Part shown: piece by piece, positions 27,286-36,221 of the stretch
Numbering within the stretch: the first letter of the stretch is position 1
Layout: each line of letters opens with the position of its first letter
Program-made: the position numbers and the translations under genes
From: an uncultured Algibacter sp.
GTDB taxonomy: Bacteria > Bacteroidota > Bacteroidia > Flavobacteriales > Flavobacteriaceae
Assembly (NCBI GenBank): GCA_947499935.1
Contig: CANMQH010000001.1
Location: 496,001 to 560,000, forward strand
Length of the DNA: 64,000 bases
Direction: 5' to 3'
The notes under the pieces: generated by a model
Seen by the model: the letters and a program-made list of their open reading frames with translations, nothing else
What the model was told of the DNA's origin: nothing
The model's database searches: none

Positions 27286-28194
27286 ATGAGAGTTAAACTA
27301 TTTATATTATTTGTAATATATAATGTAACGGTGTATGGCCAGCAAGAGCCGCAGTATACACAATACATGTATAATATGAGTATAGTTAATCCGGGTTATG
27401 TGATTAATGAACCAAGCATAGTACAAGTAGGGAGTTTATACCGCTCGCAATGGGTTGGTATAGAAGGAGCACCAAAAACAGCAAATGTATTTGCAAATGT
27501 ACCACTTAGCAATAAAATAGAATTAAGTGCCAACTATTTAAATGATAATATTGGAGGGAAAGTAAATATAAGCGAAAATGTTTTTAATATAAATACGTCT
27601 TATATATTAAAGCTAAAGAAGGATTTAAACATATCTTTTGGATTAAAATTAGGCTTTGACCATTTAAATTTTAGTGCTATAGGAAGTAATGTGATTTCGG
27701 ATCCAACATTTGGAAACACGAACAAAACCATACTTAATATAGGTGCAGGTGTATTTTTGTTTGATAAAAATTACTATGCAGGTATTTCTTTACCTAATTT
27801 AATACCCAGTGATTTAAGTATTGATAATGAAGTGGCTTATACAGATGCATCGCATGTATTTTTAATTGGTGGTTATGTGTTTAATATTAATGATTTTAAA
27901 ATAAAACCATCAACAGTTATAAAATATGTTGGAGGCGCACCCTTATCTTTTGATGTGTCTGCAAATGTACTTTATAACGAAAAGTTTGAGTTAGGGGTGT
28001 CTTATCGATATCTAGACGCCATATCTGGATTAGCCGGATTTAATGTAACGCCCAATTTAAAAGTTGGGTACGCTTACGATTTTAATACCAGTAGGCTCAA
28101 TGATTTTAATAATGGCAGTCACGAATTTATATTATTATACAGGTTTGATGTGTTAGGGTTAAGTAAAAAATATTCATCTCCAAGATTCTATTAA
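27286..28194 (+). CDS. PorP/SprF-family type IX secretion membrane protein
   Basis: A 302-residue outer-membrane protein with a signal peptide ending near VTVYGQ and the family opening QEPQYTQYMYNMSIVNPGY. The remainder is alternating beta-strand sequence ending in an aromatic residue, as in barrel proteins. In Flavobacterium the homologue SprF is needed to put the type B adhesin SprB on the surface. The position between a type B cargo gene (11 bases) and an OmpA-like gene (1 base) suggests the same job here. It is one member of a large paralogous family, so no specific symbol is given. Confidence 0.9.
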   Translation: MRVKLFILFVIYNVTVYGQQEPQYTQYMYNMSIVNPGYVINEPSIVQVGSLYRSQWVGIEGAPKTANVFANVPLSNKIELSANYLNDNIGGKVNISENVFNINTSYILKLKKDLNISFGLKLGFDHLNFSAIGSNVISDPTFGNTNKTILNIGAGVFLFDKNYYAGISLPNLIPSDLSIDNEVAYTDASHVFLIGGYVFNINDFKIKPSTVIKYVGGAPLSFDVSANVLYNEKFELGVSYRYLDAISGLAGFNVTPNLKVGYAYDFNTSRLNDFNNGSHEFILLYRFDVLGLSKKYSSPRFY

Positions 28195-28195
28195 T

Positions 28196-30226
28196 ATGAT
28201 AAAGAAAATAAGTCTGGTTATTATAACCATTTTTGTGTGTCAATGGTCTTTTGGGCAAAAAACAAGAGCAGATCGTTTTTTTGAAAAAGGCGATTATATA
28301 AATGCTGCTAAATATTATGAAACGGATATTAGTAAAGAACGTCATAAAAAAGATATAGAAAATATAGCCGTATGTTACTATAATACATTTCAATATAAAC
28401 CGGCATCTAGATACTTAAAGCAACTAGTAAAAGGTCGATATGGTGAAAAAGATAAATCATACAATAACCAATATAATTTTAAACTATACCAAGTGCTTTC
28501 TGCACTGGGTGATTATGAAACAGGTTTAGAATATTTTAAATTATATAAAGAAAACCTATCCAAAGTTATAGATGAAAAAACTGCTATAGAAACTATTGAA
28601 ACATTTAAACTAAAAAACCCTGATTACACAGTAAAAAAATCGCAATTTAATTCGGGAGCTTCAGATTTTGGAGCAGTAAAATATGGAGACAGTGTTTATT
28701 TTACTTCAGACCGAGATAATAAAAAATTACTAGGTAAAACTTATAAATGGACACATCAACCCTTTTTAGACATATATGCCGTAAAAGTTAATGATAAGAA
28801 TGACACCATAGGAGCACCTAAGTTGGTGTCTAAAACTTTAAATTCAAAGCTTCATGATGGTAATTTTTGTTTTACAAAAGACGGAAATACCATGTATATC
28901 TCGAAGAGCAATCTTAATAAAGGGAAAAAGGAATTTAATGATAAAGGAAATAACAATATCCATTTATATAAATCTGTACGTGTTGCGGGTAAATGGTCTA
29001 AACCAGAAAAATTAGCATTCAATAAAAACGGATATTCATACCAACATCCAGCATTAAGTCCAGATGGTAAAAAACTGTATTTTTCTTCAGATATGGAGGG
29101 CGGTTTTGGTAGTTTCGATTTGTATTATGTAAACATTGCTGTAGACGATAGTATGGGAACGCCTGTTAATTTAGGCGAAACCATAAATACAGAAAATCGG
29201 GAGCATTTTCCATTTATATCAGAAAATGGTAATCTATTTTTTGCGTCTAATGGTCATTTAGGTTTAGGGATGTTAGATAATTTTGTTTCCGAACGTGTTA
29301 ATAATAAATTTACGACACCAATAAATTTAGGTGCTCCAATAAATTCTCGATATGACGATTTTAATTTAAATTATCATAACGAAAATGAAGGGTTTATATC
29401 TTCAAATAGAAATAAAAAGCATGACGATATTTTTAAGTTTACGCAAATAGGGGAAATATTTATCAGGGAGTATATTAATACTTTTGAGGTTAGAGATTTT
29501 GTTACTAAAGCATTTGTACCCAATGTTAAAGTGGTATTGCATGATAAAAAGAATACAGAATTATATACCAATACTTTAGATGCCACAGCAGCATTTAATA
29601 TGAATTTGTTAGCAGATAATTACGAATTTAAAGCAGAACATCCAGATTATAAAGCAGGTATATTACAAGTTAAAGTTTTAGAAGCGCAAGACCAAAAGCA
29701 TGTTTTGTATTTAAAAAAGATTCCACCGCCACCGCCAGTTGTTATAGATCCTCTAGAAGCCATTATAGTTAAAAAGAAAATCGATAAAAAACTAAAAGAT
29801 AACGATCCAAAGCGTTTTGAAATGCTCACAGACTCTAAAGGACCACCAATTATTGAGAAAGATGGTAAGTTATATTTTCAATTAGAACCTATTTATTTTG
29901 ATTTTGATAAGTGGAGTATAAGGGCAGATTCTAAAAAAACATTGGATGAATTGGCAGAAAAGTTAGAGCGATATCCAAATATTTATTTAAAAATAAGTGC
30001 GCATACAGATAGTCGAGGTACGGTGCGTTACAATCAATTTTTATCGGAGAGACGTGCTGAGTCTACAAGAAATTATTTAGCCTTAGAAGCTTATATTAAT
30101 GCCAGACGAATGAAATTTGAAGGATTTGGAGAGTTGTCTCCTATTATTGCATGTCCTATGTTAGAATGTACCGATGAAGAACACCAATTAAACAGACGTA
30201 GCGAGTTTGAGATTATTAAATACTAA
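28196..30226 (+). CDS. OmpA-family protein with PD40 propeller (PorE-like)
   Basis: A 676-residue envelope protein. A signal peptide (to near QWSFGQ) and a TPR-like helical N-terminus are followed by a beta-propeller with PD40 repeats (SPDGKKLYFSSD, FPFISENGNLFFAS). Then come a carboxypeptidase-regulatory-like domain, a proline linker (PPPPPVV) and a C-terminal OmpA domain (FDFDKWSIRADSKKTL, ISAHTDSRGTVRYNQFLSERRAES). The OmpA domain should bind peptidoglycan and so tether the neighbouring PorP-like protein and its surface cargo to the cell wall. It is third in the type B cargo/PorP/OmpA set, one base after the PorP gene. Confidence 0.9.
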   Translation: MIKKISLVIITIFVCQWSFGQKTRADRFFEKGDYINAAKYYETDISKERHKKDIENIAVCYYNTFQYKPASRYLKQLVKGRYGEKDKSYNNQYNFKLYQVLSALGDYETGLEYFKLYKENLSKVIDEKTAIETIETFKLKNPDYTVKKSQFNSGASDFGAVKYGDSVYFTSDRDNKKLLGKTYKWTHQPFLDIYAVKVNDKNDTIGAPKLVSKTLNSKLHDGNFCFTKDGNTMYISKSNLNKGKKEFNDKGNNNIHLYKSVRVAGKWSKPEKLAFNKNGYSYQHPALSPDGKKLYFSSDMEGGFGSFDLYYVNIAVDDSMGTPVNLGETINTENREHFPFISENGNLFFASNGHLGLGMLDNFVSERVNNKFTTPINLGAPINSRYDDFNLNYHNENEGFISSNRNKKHDDIFKFTQIGEIFIREYINTFEVRDFVTKAFVPNVKVVLHDKKNTELYTNTLDATAAFNMNLLADNYEFKAEHPDYKAGILQVKVLEAQDQKHVLYLKKIPPPPPVVIDPLEAIIVKKKIDKKLKDNDPKRFEMLTDSKGPPIIEKDGKLYFQLEPIYFDFDKWSIRADSKKTLDELAEKLERYPNIYLKISAHTDSRGTVRYNQFLSERRAESTRNYLALEAYINARRMKFEGFGELSPIIACPMLECTDEEHQLNRRSEFEIIKY

Positions 30227-30323
30227 GGTTGAATTTGGTTCTTAGTTTTATAAACTAATACTGTTTATGGATTAATGCATAAATAAAAGGGATTTGTAAA
30301 TTCTCTTATGTATTGATAAAAAC

Positions 30324-30548
30324 TCATTCTATAATTTCGTAGTCAATGCTTAGTTTTCGCAAAGCTCTTAGTGCAGAACCCGTGTTTTTGTCTTCCATTT
30401 CAATATCTATAGGGTCTCCTTCTAAGAGTATGTTTGTAAGTTCATTTGATAAAGACTCATTAATGTTAGATGAAATCTCTGCAATACATTTAGCTATTGC
30501 TCTTCTATCGGGTCTTTGAGCATTACAAGATAATAAGTTTAATTTCAT
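30324..30548 (-). CDS. Small hypothetical protein (74 aa)
   Basis: A short frame starting MKLNLLSCNAQRPDRRAIAK and ending RALRKLSIDYEIIE. It has no signal peptide or membrane segment and a mixed alpha/beta pattern. The C-terminal helix and strand loosely recall ribosomal L7/L12-type C-terminal folds, but I cannot support homology. No clear promoter is visible. It is separated from neighbours by about 100 bases downstream and 170 upstream. It could be a genuine small conserved protein or a chance frame. Confidence 0.5.
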   Translation of the reverse strand: MKLNLLSCNAQRPDRRAIAKCIAEISSNINESLSNELTNILLEGDPIDIEMEDKNTGSALRALRKLSIDYEIIE

Positions 30549-30718
30549 AGTAATAGTTTAATAATGCAATATACTAGAGTTTAGTTTAGTATTGGGTATG
30601 CTTATTCTATTATTACTGTTAATAATGTGCAGTTTTAAGTAGGTAAAAAGCCTTTTAAAGCAAAACTATAGGTTATGTTTTTTCTTGTTAGCAGAACAAA
30701 AAATCACATAAAATGAAT

Positions 30719-31147
30719 TTAATTTTTTCTAAGTTCATTAATACGCATTGGCATCAAATCAATTTTAGAGAATAGAGTTTCGCAGGGTAAAAATGTATTT
30801 TGCCTTAATTTTTCGTCACCATCCAAACCTATTAATATAATTTCAAATGATTTGTTTGTCTTTTTTAAATATTTGTATGCAGTTTTCCCTTCTTGCCAAG
30901 TTGTAGAAAATAACCCTTTTTTAAAAATATTTTGTTTTATGTGAAAAACAAGCAGTTTACGTTCGGTTAATCCCGAGGACTCTTTTTTAAATTCATTGAG
31001 CTGTTTATTATAGATTTCGTTATTTTCATCATCAATTAAGATTATAATGAGCCTATTATACCATTTATAAGTATTAAGGTCTTGAGCTTTAACAAGATTA
31101 GTGTTAATACATATTATGACTAAAAATAATAATTTTAAACAGTTCAT
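30719..31147 (-). CDS. DUF4174 domain-containing secreted protein
   Basis: A 142-residue protein with a signal peptide (MNCLKLLFLVIICINTNLVKAQ) and a DUF4174 domain: LNTYKWYNRLIIILIDDE, the middle GLTERKLLVFHI, and the ending ILIGLDGDEKLR...KIDLMPMRINELRK. DUF4174 has a thioredoxin-like fold by family knowledge, but its function is not established. It stands alone on the - strand in a very AT-rich patch of lesser-known genes. Confidence 0.8.
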   Translation of the reverse strand: MNCLKLLFLVIICINTNLVKAQDLNTYKWYNRLIIILIDDENNEIYNKQLNEFKKESSGLTERKLLVFHIKQNIFKKGLFSTTWQEGKTAYKYLKKTNKSFEIILIGLDGDEKLRQNTFLPCETLFSKIDLMPMRINELRKN

Positions 31148-31256
31148 GATTTATATGATGGCCCTTGTATTTGGTAAAAAAATGATGTTTAGTAGCTTTA
31201 CAAATAAACAACAAACTTTAAATTTAGCACTATGGCCTTGTTTGTTATGTAAAGTC

Positions 31257-31784
31257 TTATTGATTATTTTTTTTCGAATCTAGAAAATCTATTAAAGCTA
31301 TATTATAACAATGATTTTTACTATTTCCAATACAACCTTGACCTATTGCAATAACATCAACGTTATATTTTTCCTTAAATTTAAGTTTAATGCCTTTAAA
31401 ATCTGCACTTAATCCAAAAGCAAAATAAGCGAATTTATTTTGAGTTTTATCAAATTCTAATCGTTCAATTAATTGATTACAATTTTTGTTATCATAATTT
31501 TTTATAAAATCGACTCTATTAATTTCTTGAAACGACTTATATGATAAAACCAATTCTGATGATATTAACAAAATTGTAAAAATTAATAAAGCTCTTAAAA
31601 ACAGAGGGTTTCTTAATTTTGGACGTAAGGTTAATAATATTGAAATTAAGATAATTATTAAGCCTAATAATTGAAAATCAATTATTACAGAATAATATTT
31701 ATAAATGTCAAGATTAATTCTGTTAAAAACAACAAGAGCAATTCCGCTGAATAATAAAATAAAAATAATTAGATACTTTTTCAT
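31257..31784 (-). CDS. Hypothetical membrane protein
   Basis: A 175-residue protein that I do not recognise. The first ~80 residues contain three hydrophobic segments (KYLIIFILLFSGIALVVF, DFQLLGLIIILISILLTL, LRALLIFTILLISSELVL). They are followed by a soluble tail with three cysteines (NKNCNQLIER, GQGCIGNSKNHCYN). The tail is probably exposed outside the inner membrane or in the periplasm. Composition is more AT-rich than the flanking core genes. No functional clue comes from neighbours. Confidence 0.65.
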   Translation of the reverse strand: MKKYLIIFILLFSGIALVVFNRINLDIYKYYSVIIDFQLLGLIIILISILLTLRPKLRNPLFLRALLIFTILLISSELVLSYKSFQEINRVDFIKNYDNKNCNQLIERLEFDKTQNKFAYFAFGLSADFKGIKLKFKEKYNVDVIAIGQGCIGNSKNHCYNIALIDFLDSKKNNQ

Positions 31785-31895
31785 TATAATTACTAAATGA
31801 ATGATGATTTTTGATAAAATAAGGTCATATGCTATGATAAACGAATTTCAATAATTTTTCTGACAAAGTCAAGTTTTTAATATTTAGAAATCCTG

Positions 31896-31903
31896 TATTT
31901 TTG
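31896..31903 (+). promoter_or_regulatory. -7 box (TATTTTTG) five bases before the SprT-like ATG
   Basis: TATTTTTG fits TAnnTTTG and is separated from the ATG at 31909 by only five bases. Transcription would begin at or within a base or two of the start codon, so the message is probably leaderless. Confidence 0.5.
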
Positions 31904-31908
31904 TACCA

Positions 31909-32502
31909 ATGCAAAACCAACTTCAAGACTATATTCCTAAACCAGCTCTAGTATCTATATTAAAACTATTGGAGCATGATAATTTATCTGTTAAAATTAA
32001 GCAAGAACGTAAGACACGACATGGAGATTATAGGCGCTTGCCTAATGATCAACATCAAATCACCATTAATTCTAACTTAAATGTGTATCGTTTTTTAATA
32101 ACCTTAATTCATGAAATCGCACATTTTGAGGCATATAAAAACTATGGTAAATATATTAAACCTCATGGTATAGAATGGAAACGTACATTTCAGCATTTAA
32201 TGCTACCTTTTTTAAACCCAGAGATTTTTCCTAACCATATATTACCATTATTAGCTCAACATTTTAAAAACCCTAAGGCTAGTAGCGATTCAGATACAAA
32301 CCTAGCCTTTGCATTAAAACAATTTGACGAACCTAACGATAAAACCTATATTTTTGAAGTTCCATTGGGATGTACTTTTAAATTATATAACGGTAGAGTC
32401 TTTAAAATGGGACATAAACGCGTAAAACGATTTGAATGTGTTGAGGTTAAAACAGGAAAATCGTATCTTTTCAACCCAAATGCTGAGGTAGAATTATTGT
32501 GA
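31909..32502 (+). CDS. SprT-like zinc-dependent protease-fold protein
   Basis: A 197-residue cytoplasmic SprT-domain protein. The zinc motif is in the stretch LITLIHEIAHFEAYKNYG: His68-Glu69-x-x-His72. HGIEWKRTF provides the later ligand region. The C-terminal part (GCTFKLYNGRVFKMGHKRVKRFECVEVKTGKSYLF) resembles a zinc-ribbon remnant but lacks the CxxC pairs. SprT/Spartan-like proteins in eukaryotes clear DNA-protein crosslinks, and the bacterial role is unclear. It lies directly upstream of manC, which has its own promoter. Confidence 0.85.
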   Translation: MQNQLQDYIPKPALVSILKLLEHDNLSVKIKQERKTRHGDYRRLPNDQHQITINSNLNVYRFLITLIHEIAHFEAYKNYGKYIKPHGIEWKRTFQHLMLPFLNPEIFPNHILPLLAQHFKNPKASSDSDTNLAFALKQFDEPNDKTYIFEVPLGCTFKLYNGRVFKMGHKRVKRFECVEVKTGKSYLFNPNAEVELL

Positions 32503-32533
32503 ATATAAAATATTACACATAATATTATAAATT

Positions 32534-32541
32534 TATTTTTG
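32534..32541 (+). promoter_or_regulatory. -7 box (TATTTTTG) for manC
   Basis: TATTTTTG fits TAnnTTTG and ends 18 bases before the ATG at 32560. Its final TTG is an in-frame potential start codon that should not be used as the manC start. Confidence 0.55.
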
Positions 32542-32559
32542 GAAACAAACCAACACATT

Positions 32560-33642
32560 ATGAAAAACAAAGATTACTATGCCATTTTAATGGCAGGAGG
32601 AGTGGGCTCTAGATTTTGGCCTGTGAGTACGCAAAATTTCCCAAAACAGTTCCACGATATGTTGGGAACAGGAGATACGCTAATACAAAAAACATTTCAG
32701 CGTTTAGAAAAACTTATTCCTAAAGAAAACATCTTTATTTTAACTAATGAGCGTTATAACGATTTGGTTTTTGAGCAGTTGCCAGGCGTTACAAAAAGGC
32801 AAGTGGTATTAGAACCTGCCATGCGTAATACGGCACCTTGTATTTTGTATGCATCATTAAAAATACAAAAAGAAAATCCTAATGCTCAAGTTATTGTGGC
32901 GCCCAGTGATCATTGGATAGAAGATGAGCAAACATTTTCTGATAATGTACAGCAGGCTTTTAATTTTTGTGCAGAGCATGATGCCTTAATGACCTTGGGA
33001 ATCCAGCCTACATTTCCAAATACAGGATACGGTTATATAGAATTTGATAAAACGTCTGCAGAAGCCATAAAATATGTAAATCAGTTTAGAGAAAAACCAG
33101 ATTATGAAACGGCAAAAGATTTTATAGATCAAGGTAATTTTTTATGGAATGCTGGTATTTTTATGTGGAGTATTAAAAGTGTTGTTGCTGCATTTAAAAA
33201 CAATCAGCCCGAATTATTTAAGTTATTTGAAACAGGTATTCCAGCATATAATACAGAGTTTGAAGATGATTTTATTAACGAAAATTATCCAAAAGCAGAA
33301 AACATTTCAGTTGATTATGCTATTATGGAAAAATCTGAAAATGTATTTGTTATCGCAGCAGAGTTTGATTGGAATGATTTAGGGACTTGGGGTAGTTTAT
33401 ATGATAAGCTAGATAAAGATGAATCTGATAATGCCGTAGTAAATTCTAGAACTTTAACGCAAGATGCTTCTGGTAATATGATACGTACCAAAAATGATAA
33501 AATAGTAGTTGTAGATGGTTTAAAAGATTATATTATTGTAGATAAAGACGATGTATTACTAATCTACCCTAAAACAAAAGAGCAGGATATTAAAAAAGTA
33601 CTTCAAAGTGTTAAAGGTAAATTTGGGGAACAATATGGATAA
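32560..33642 (+). CDS. manC: Mannose-1-phosphate guanylyltransferase
   Basis: A 360-residue nucleotidyltransferase that makes GDP-mannose from mannose-1-phosphate and GTP for surface polysaccharides. The N-terminal activation motif AGGVGSRFWPVST with FPKQF, the middle APSDHWI, GYGYIEF and FLWNAGIFMW, and the FDWNDLGTWGSLY segment are all typical. It is the single-domain form without the phosphomannose isomerase half. I start at ATG 32560 (MKNKDYYAIL) rather than the upstream in-frame TTG, which lies in the promoter box. The DUF389 gene follows after two bases. Confidence 0.93.
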   Translation: MKNKDYYAILMAGGVGSRFWPVSTQNFPKQFHDMLGTGDTLIQKTFQRLEKLIPKENIFILTNERYNDLVFEQLPGVTKRQVVLEPAMRNTAPCILYASLKIQKENPNAQVIVAPSDHWIEDEQTFSDNVQQAFNFCAEHDALMTLGIQPTFPNTGYGYIEFDKTSAEAIKYVNQFREKPDYETAKDFIDQGNFLWNAGIFMWSIKSVVAAFKNNQPELFKLFETGIPAYNTEFEDDFINENYPKAENISVDYAIMEKSENVFVIAAEFDWNDLGTWGSLYDKLDKDESDNAVVNSRTLTQDASGNMIRTKNDKIVVVDGLKDYIIVDKDDVLLIYPKTKEQDIKKVLQSVKGKFGEQYG

Positions 33643-33644
33643 TT

Positions 33645-35114
33645 ATGGCCGAAGAAAATAAATTCAATTTCTCTGAAGAAGAAATTAAAAAAGAACAAAC
33701 CGTAGAGCGTTCTAAAGAAGAAGTTAAAAAAGATGCTCAAGGTTTATTTGCTAGTATAAAAGTTTTTTTAAGTGGGCTTTTAGATTTTAGGGATGATACA
33801 GACCGAGATGCGACCATATTAGCTATAAAAGAAGATATACCTTTTAAAGGCGCTACGGCATGGATCTTAGTATGTTCTATTTTTGTGGCTTCTATAGGTT
33901 TAAACGCAGATTCTACGGCGGTAGTTATTGGTGCCATGTTAATTTCTCCATTAATGGGGCCGATTTTGGGTGTTGGATTGTCTATAGCTATAAACGATAT
34001 AGATACCTTAAAACGATCATTGATAAACTTAGCGACCATGATTGTGTTAAGTTTATTAACAGCTTTTTTATTCTTTGCACTTTTTCCGTTAAATGAGGAG
34101 ACATCAGAGCTTTTTGCAAGAACAAGACCTGATATTCGCGATGTTTTAATTGCATTTTTTGGAGGTTTGGCTCTAATTATAGCGCGAACAAAAAAAGGAA
34201 CAATTGCTTCTGTTATTTTTGGTGTAGCTATTGCTACAGCTTTAATGCCGCCTTTATGTACAGCAGGTTACGGCCTGGCTCAAGGTAATTTAAAATACTT
34301 TTTAGGCGCCATGTACTTATTTAGTATTAATACCATATTTATTGCTCTGGCTACATTTGTGGTACTAAAAGTGTTACGTTTTCCTATGCTTAAATATGCC
34401 AATTCGGCTAAGCGTAAACGTACTTCTAGATTAGCTGGGCTTATTGCAGTTATAGTTATGATACCTGCTATTTGGACATTTTTAAAAGTTTTACAAGAGA
34501 GTAAATACCAACGTGATTATAATAGTTTTGTAGAAAAAGAAATTGATGCGAATTCAAATTTATGGTTGCAACGTAAAACTATAGATATTGAGAGTAAAAA
34601 AATTAGTTTATATTTTAATGGTGATGTCTCGGATGATATGATTAGTGCATTACATAACGAGATGAAAGACTATAAAGATATTCAAGATTTTGATTTGGTT
34701 ATCAATGCAAACAAGACTAGAAATGCCGACAGATTACTACAATCTTTAGATCGAGCATATGATGATTTAGATAGGAAAGATAATGTTATCATAGGCTTGC
34801 AAAATCAGATAGGAGTATTAGAAAACAATATTGTTAACCTTAACAAACAAATAGAATCAAAAACTAAAGATAACACGGTGTCTTTTGTTAGTCTTTCTAG
34901 AGATGCCAAAGTACGTTTTAGTGATATGGAATATTTTGGATATTCTAAAATGCTATCTTCTAAAGATTTTATAAATATTGATACCTTAGACATCGCAACT
35001 GTGCGATGGAAACTGTCTCTTAAGGATAGTCTAGTAACGATTAAAGAACGTGAATTAACAAAATGGTTAAAGAAAAGATTAAAAAGTGACTCTATTTTTA
35101 TAAGAAGAAATTAA
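33645..35114 (+). CDS. DUF389 / TIGR00341-family membrane protein
   Basis: A 489-residue integral membrane protein. After a charged N-terminus it has the DUF389 membrane block (about residues 65-300) with AVVIGAMLISPLMGPILGVGL, GGLALIIARTKKGTI and ATALMPPLCTAGYGLA. A long charged, coiled-coil-containing C-terminal part follows (DLDRKDNVIIGLQNQIGVLENNIVNL region, about 385-405). The family has no agreed function. The gene starts two bases after the manC stop, so the two are co-transcribed, but a link to mannose metabolism is not implied by the family. Confidence 0.83.
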   Translation: MAEENKFNFSEEEIKKEQTVERSKEEVKKDAQGLFASIKVFLSGLLDFRDDTDRDATILAIKEDIPFKGATAWILVCSIFVASIGLNADSTAVVIGAMLISPLMGPILGVGLSIAINDIDTLKRSLINLATMIVLSLLTAFLFFALFPLNEETSELFARTRPDIRDVLIAFFGGLALIIARTKKGTIASVIFGVAIATALMPPLCTAGYGLAQGNLKYFLGAMYLFSINTIFIALATFVVLKVLRFPMLKYANSAKRKRTSRLAGLIAVIVMIPAIWTFLKVLQESKYQRDYNSFVEKEIDANSNLWLQRKTIDIESKKISLYFNGDVSDDMISALHNEMKDYKDIQDFDLVINANKTRNADRLLQSLDRAYDDLDRKDNVIIGLQNQIGVLENNIVNLNKQIESKTKDNTVSFVSLSRDAKVRFSDMEYFGYSKMLSSKDFINIDTLDIATVRWKLSLKDSLVTIKERELTKWLKKRLKSDSIFIRRN

Positions 35115-35140
35115 ACCCGCAATGGGTATTAATAGAAAAA

Positions 35141-35199
35141 AAGCTTGTCAAAAATATTTCAATTCATATAAATGAAAGCAAAATATTTTTGACAAGCTT
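35141..35199. terminator. Long perfect hairpin between convergent DUF389 and accD genes
   Basis: Arms of 19 bases (AAGCTTGTCAAAAATATTT at 35141-35159 and its exact complement at 35181-35199) enclose a 21-base loop. The loop itself contains a small TTCAT/ATGAA palindrome. It is placed where a bidirectional terminator is expected, although it lacks a long T-run immediately after the stem. Confidence 0.6.
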
Positions 35200-35226
35200 A
35201 ATGTTTTATAAAGTCTTTTAATAAAT

Positions 35227-36084
35227 TTAAGCTCTTAAGGGCTTATTTAAAATTAAATCTATGTACTGATTAACTTTATCTTTTAAGTCCTTACGTAGTG
35301 TTATAAAGTCTAAGAAACCATGTTCTAGCAAAAACTCTGAAGTTTGAAATCCTTCTGGTAATTCTTTTCCAGTAGTATCTCTAACAATACGAGGTCCTGC
35401 AAAACCAATTAAAGCTCCAGGTTCACTAATGTTTATGTCACCTAACATTGCAAACGAAGCTGTAGTTCCACCAGTTGTAGGGTCTGTACATAAAGATATA
35501 TAAGGAATGCCGGCATCTGCTAATTGAGCTAGTTTTACAGAAGTTTTGGCTAATTGCATTAAAGATAATGCAGCTTCCATCATTCTGGCACCTCCAGATT
35601 TAGAAATAACCATTAATGGAATTTTTTTTGCTAAAGCATAATCTGCAGCACGAGCTATTTTTTCGCCAACAACACTGCCCATAGAGCCACCAATAAAGCT
35701 AAAATCCATACAGGCTACAACTAAGTCTTTTCCTTTAGATTTGCCTACAGCAGTTCTTACGGCATCTTTTAAGTTGGTTTTTTCTTGAGCCGCTTTTAAG
35801 CGATCAGGATATTTTTTTGTATCAACAAACTTTAAAGGGTCTTTAGATTCTAGATTGGTATCTAATTCTTTAAATTTATTATTATCAAAAAGTATTTCAA
35901 AATACTCAACGCTACCAATTCTAACATGGTAACCATCTTCTGGACTTACATAAAAGTTTTTTTCTAACTCTTCTGCATCAACAATTTTACCCGTTGGTGA
36001 TTTATACCAAAGCCCTTTGGGAGTGTCTTTTTTCTCTTCGGTAGTTGTTGTAATTCCTTTTGTTTTTCTTTTAAACCAAGACAT
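35227..36084 (-). CDS. accD: Acetyl-CoA carboxylase carboxyltransferase subunit beta (without Zn-ribbon cysteines)
   Basis: A 285-residue beta subunit of the carboxyltransferase that passes CO2 from biotin to acetyl-CoA in fatty acid synthesis. The crotonase-fold core is clear: [48 protein letters not shown] and [12 protein letters not shown]. The N-terminus aligns with the usual zinc ribbon ([25 protein letters not shown]), but all four cysteines are replaced and no Cys occurs before about residue 125. The alpha subunit is not in the window. Confidence 0.93.
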   Translation of the reverse strand: MSWFKRKTKGITTTTEEKKDTPKGLWYKSPTGKIVDAEELEKNFYVSPEDGYHVRIGSVEYFEILFDNNKFKELDTNLESKDPLKFVDTKKYPDRLKAAQEKTNLKDAVRTAVGKSKGKDLVVACMDFSFIGGSMGSVVGEKIARAADYALAKKIPLMVISKSGGARMMEAALSLMQLAKTSVKLAQLADAGIPYISLCTDPTTGGTTASFAMLGDINISEPGALIGFAGPRIVRDTTGKELPEGFQTSEFLLEHGFLDFITLRKDLKDKVNQYIDLILNKPLRA

Positions 36085-36221
36085 AATGCTATGCGATTTT
36101 AAATTCCTTTATGTAAACAGGAATTTTTAATGTTTAGTTAGTATAACAATGTTTCTACTTTCGTAGCAACCACAATTGTTTTAAATCTTTTTTCTGAGCA
36201 ATGTTAAAACAATAGTATAAA

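Noticed and set aside
31101..31283. A + strand frame overlapping the starts of two - strand genes
   Set aside because: It overlaps the well-supported signal peptide of the DUF4174 gene, has no promoter and no recognisable content.
30324..31784. A toxin-antitoxin or defence module
   Set aside because: None of the three proteins shows toxin, nuclease or antitoxin signatures, and they do not form a tight operon.
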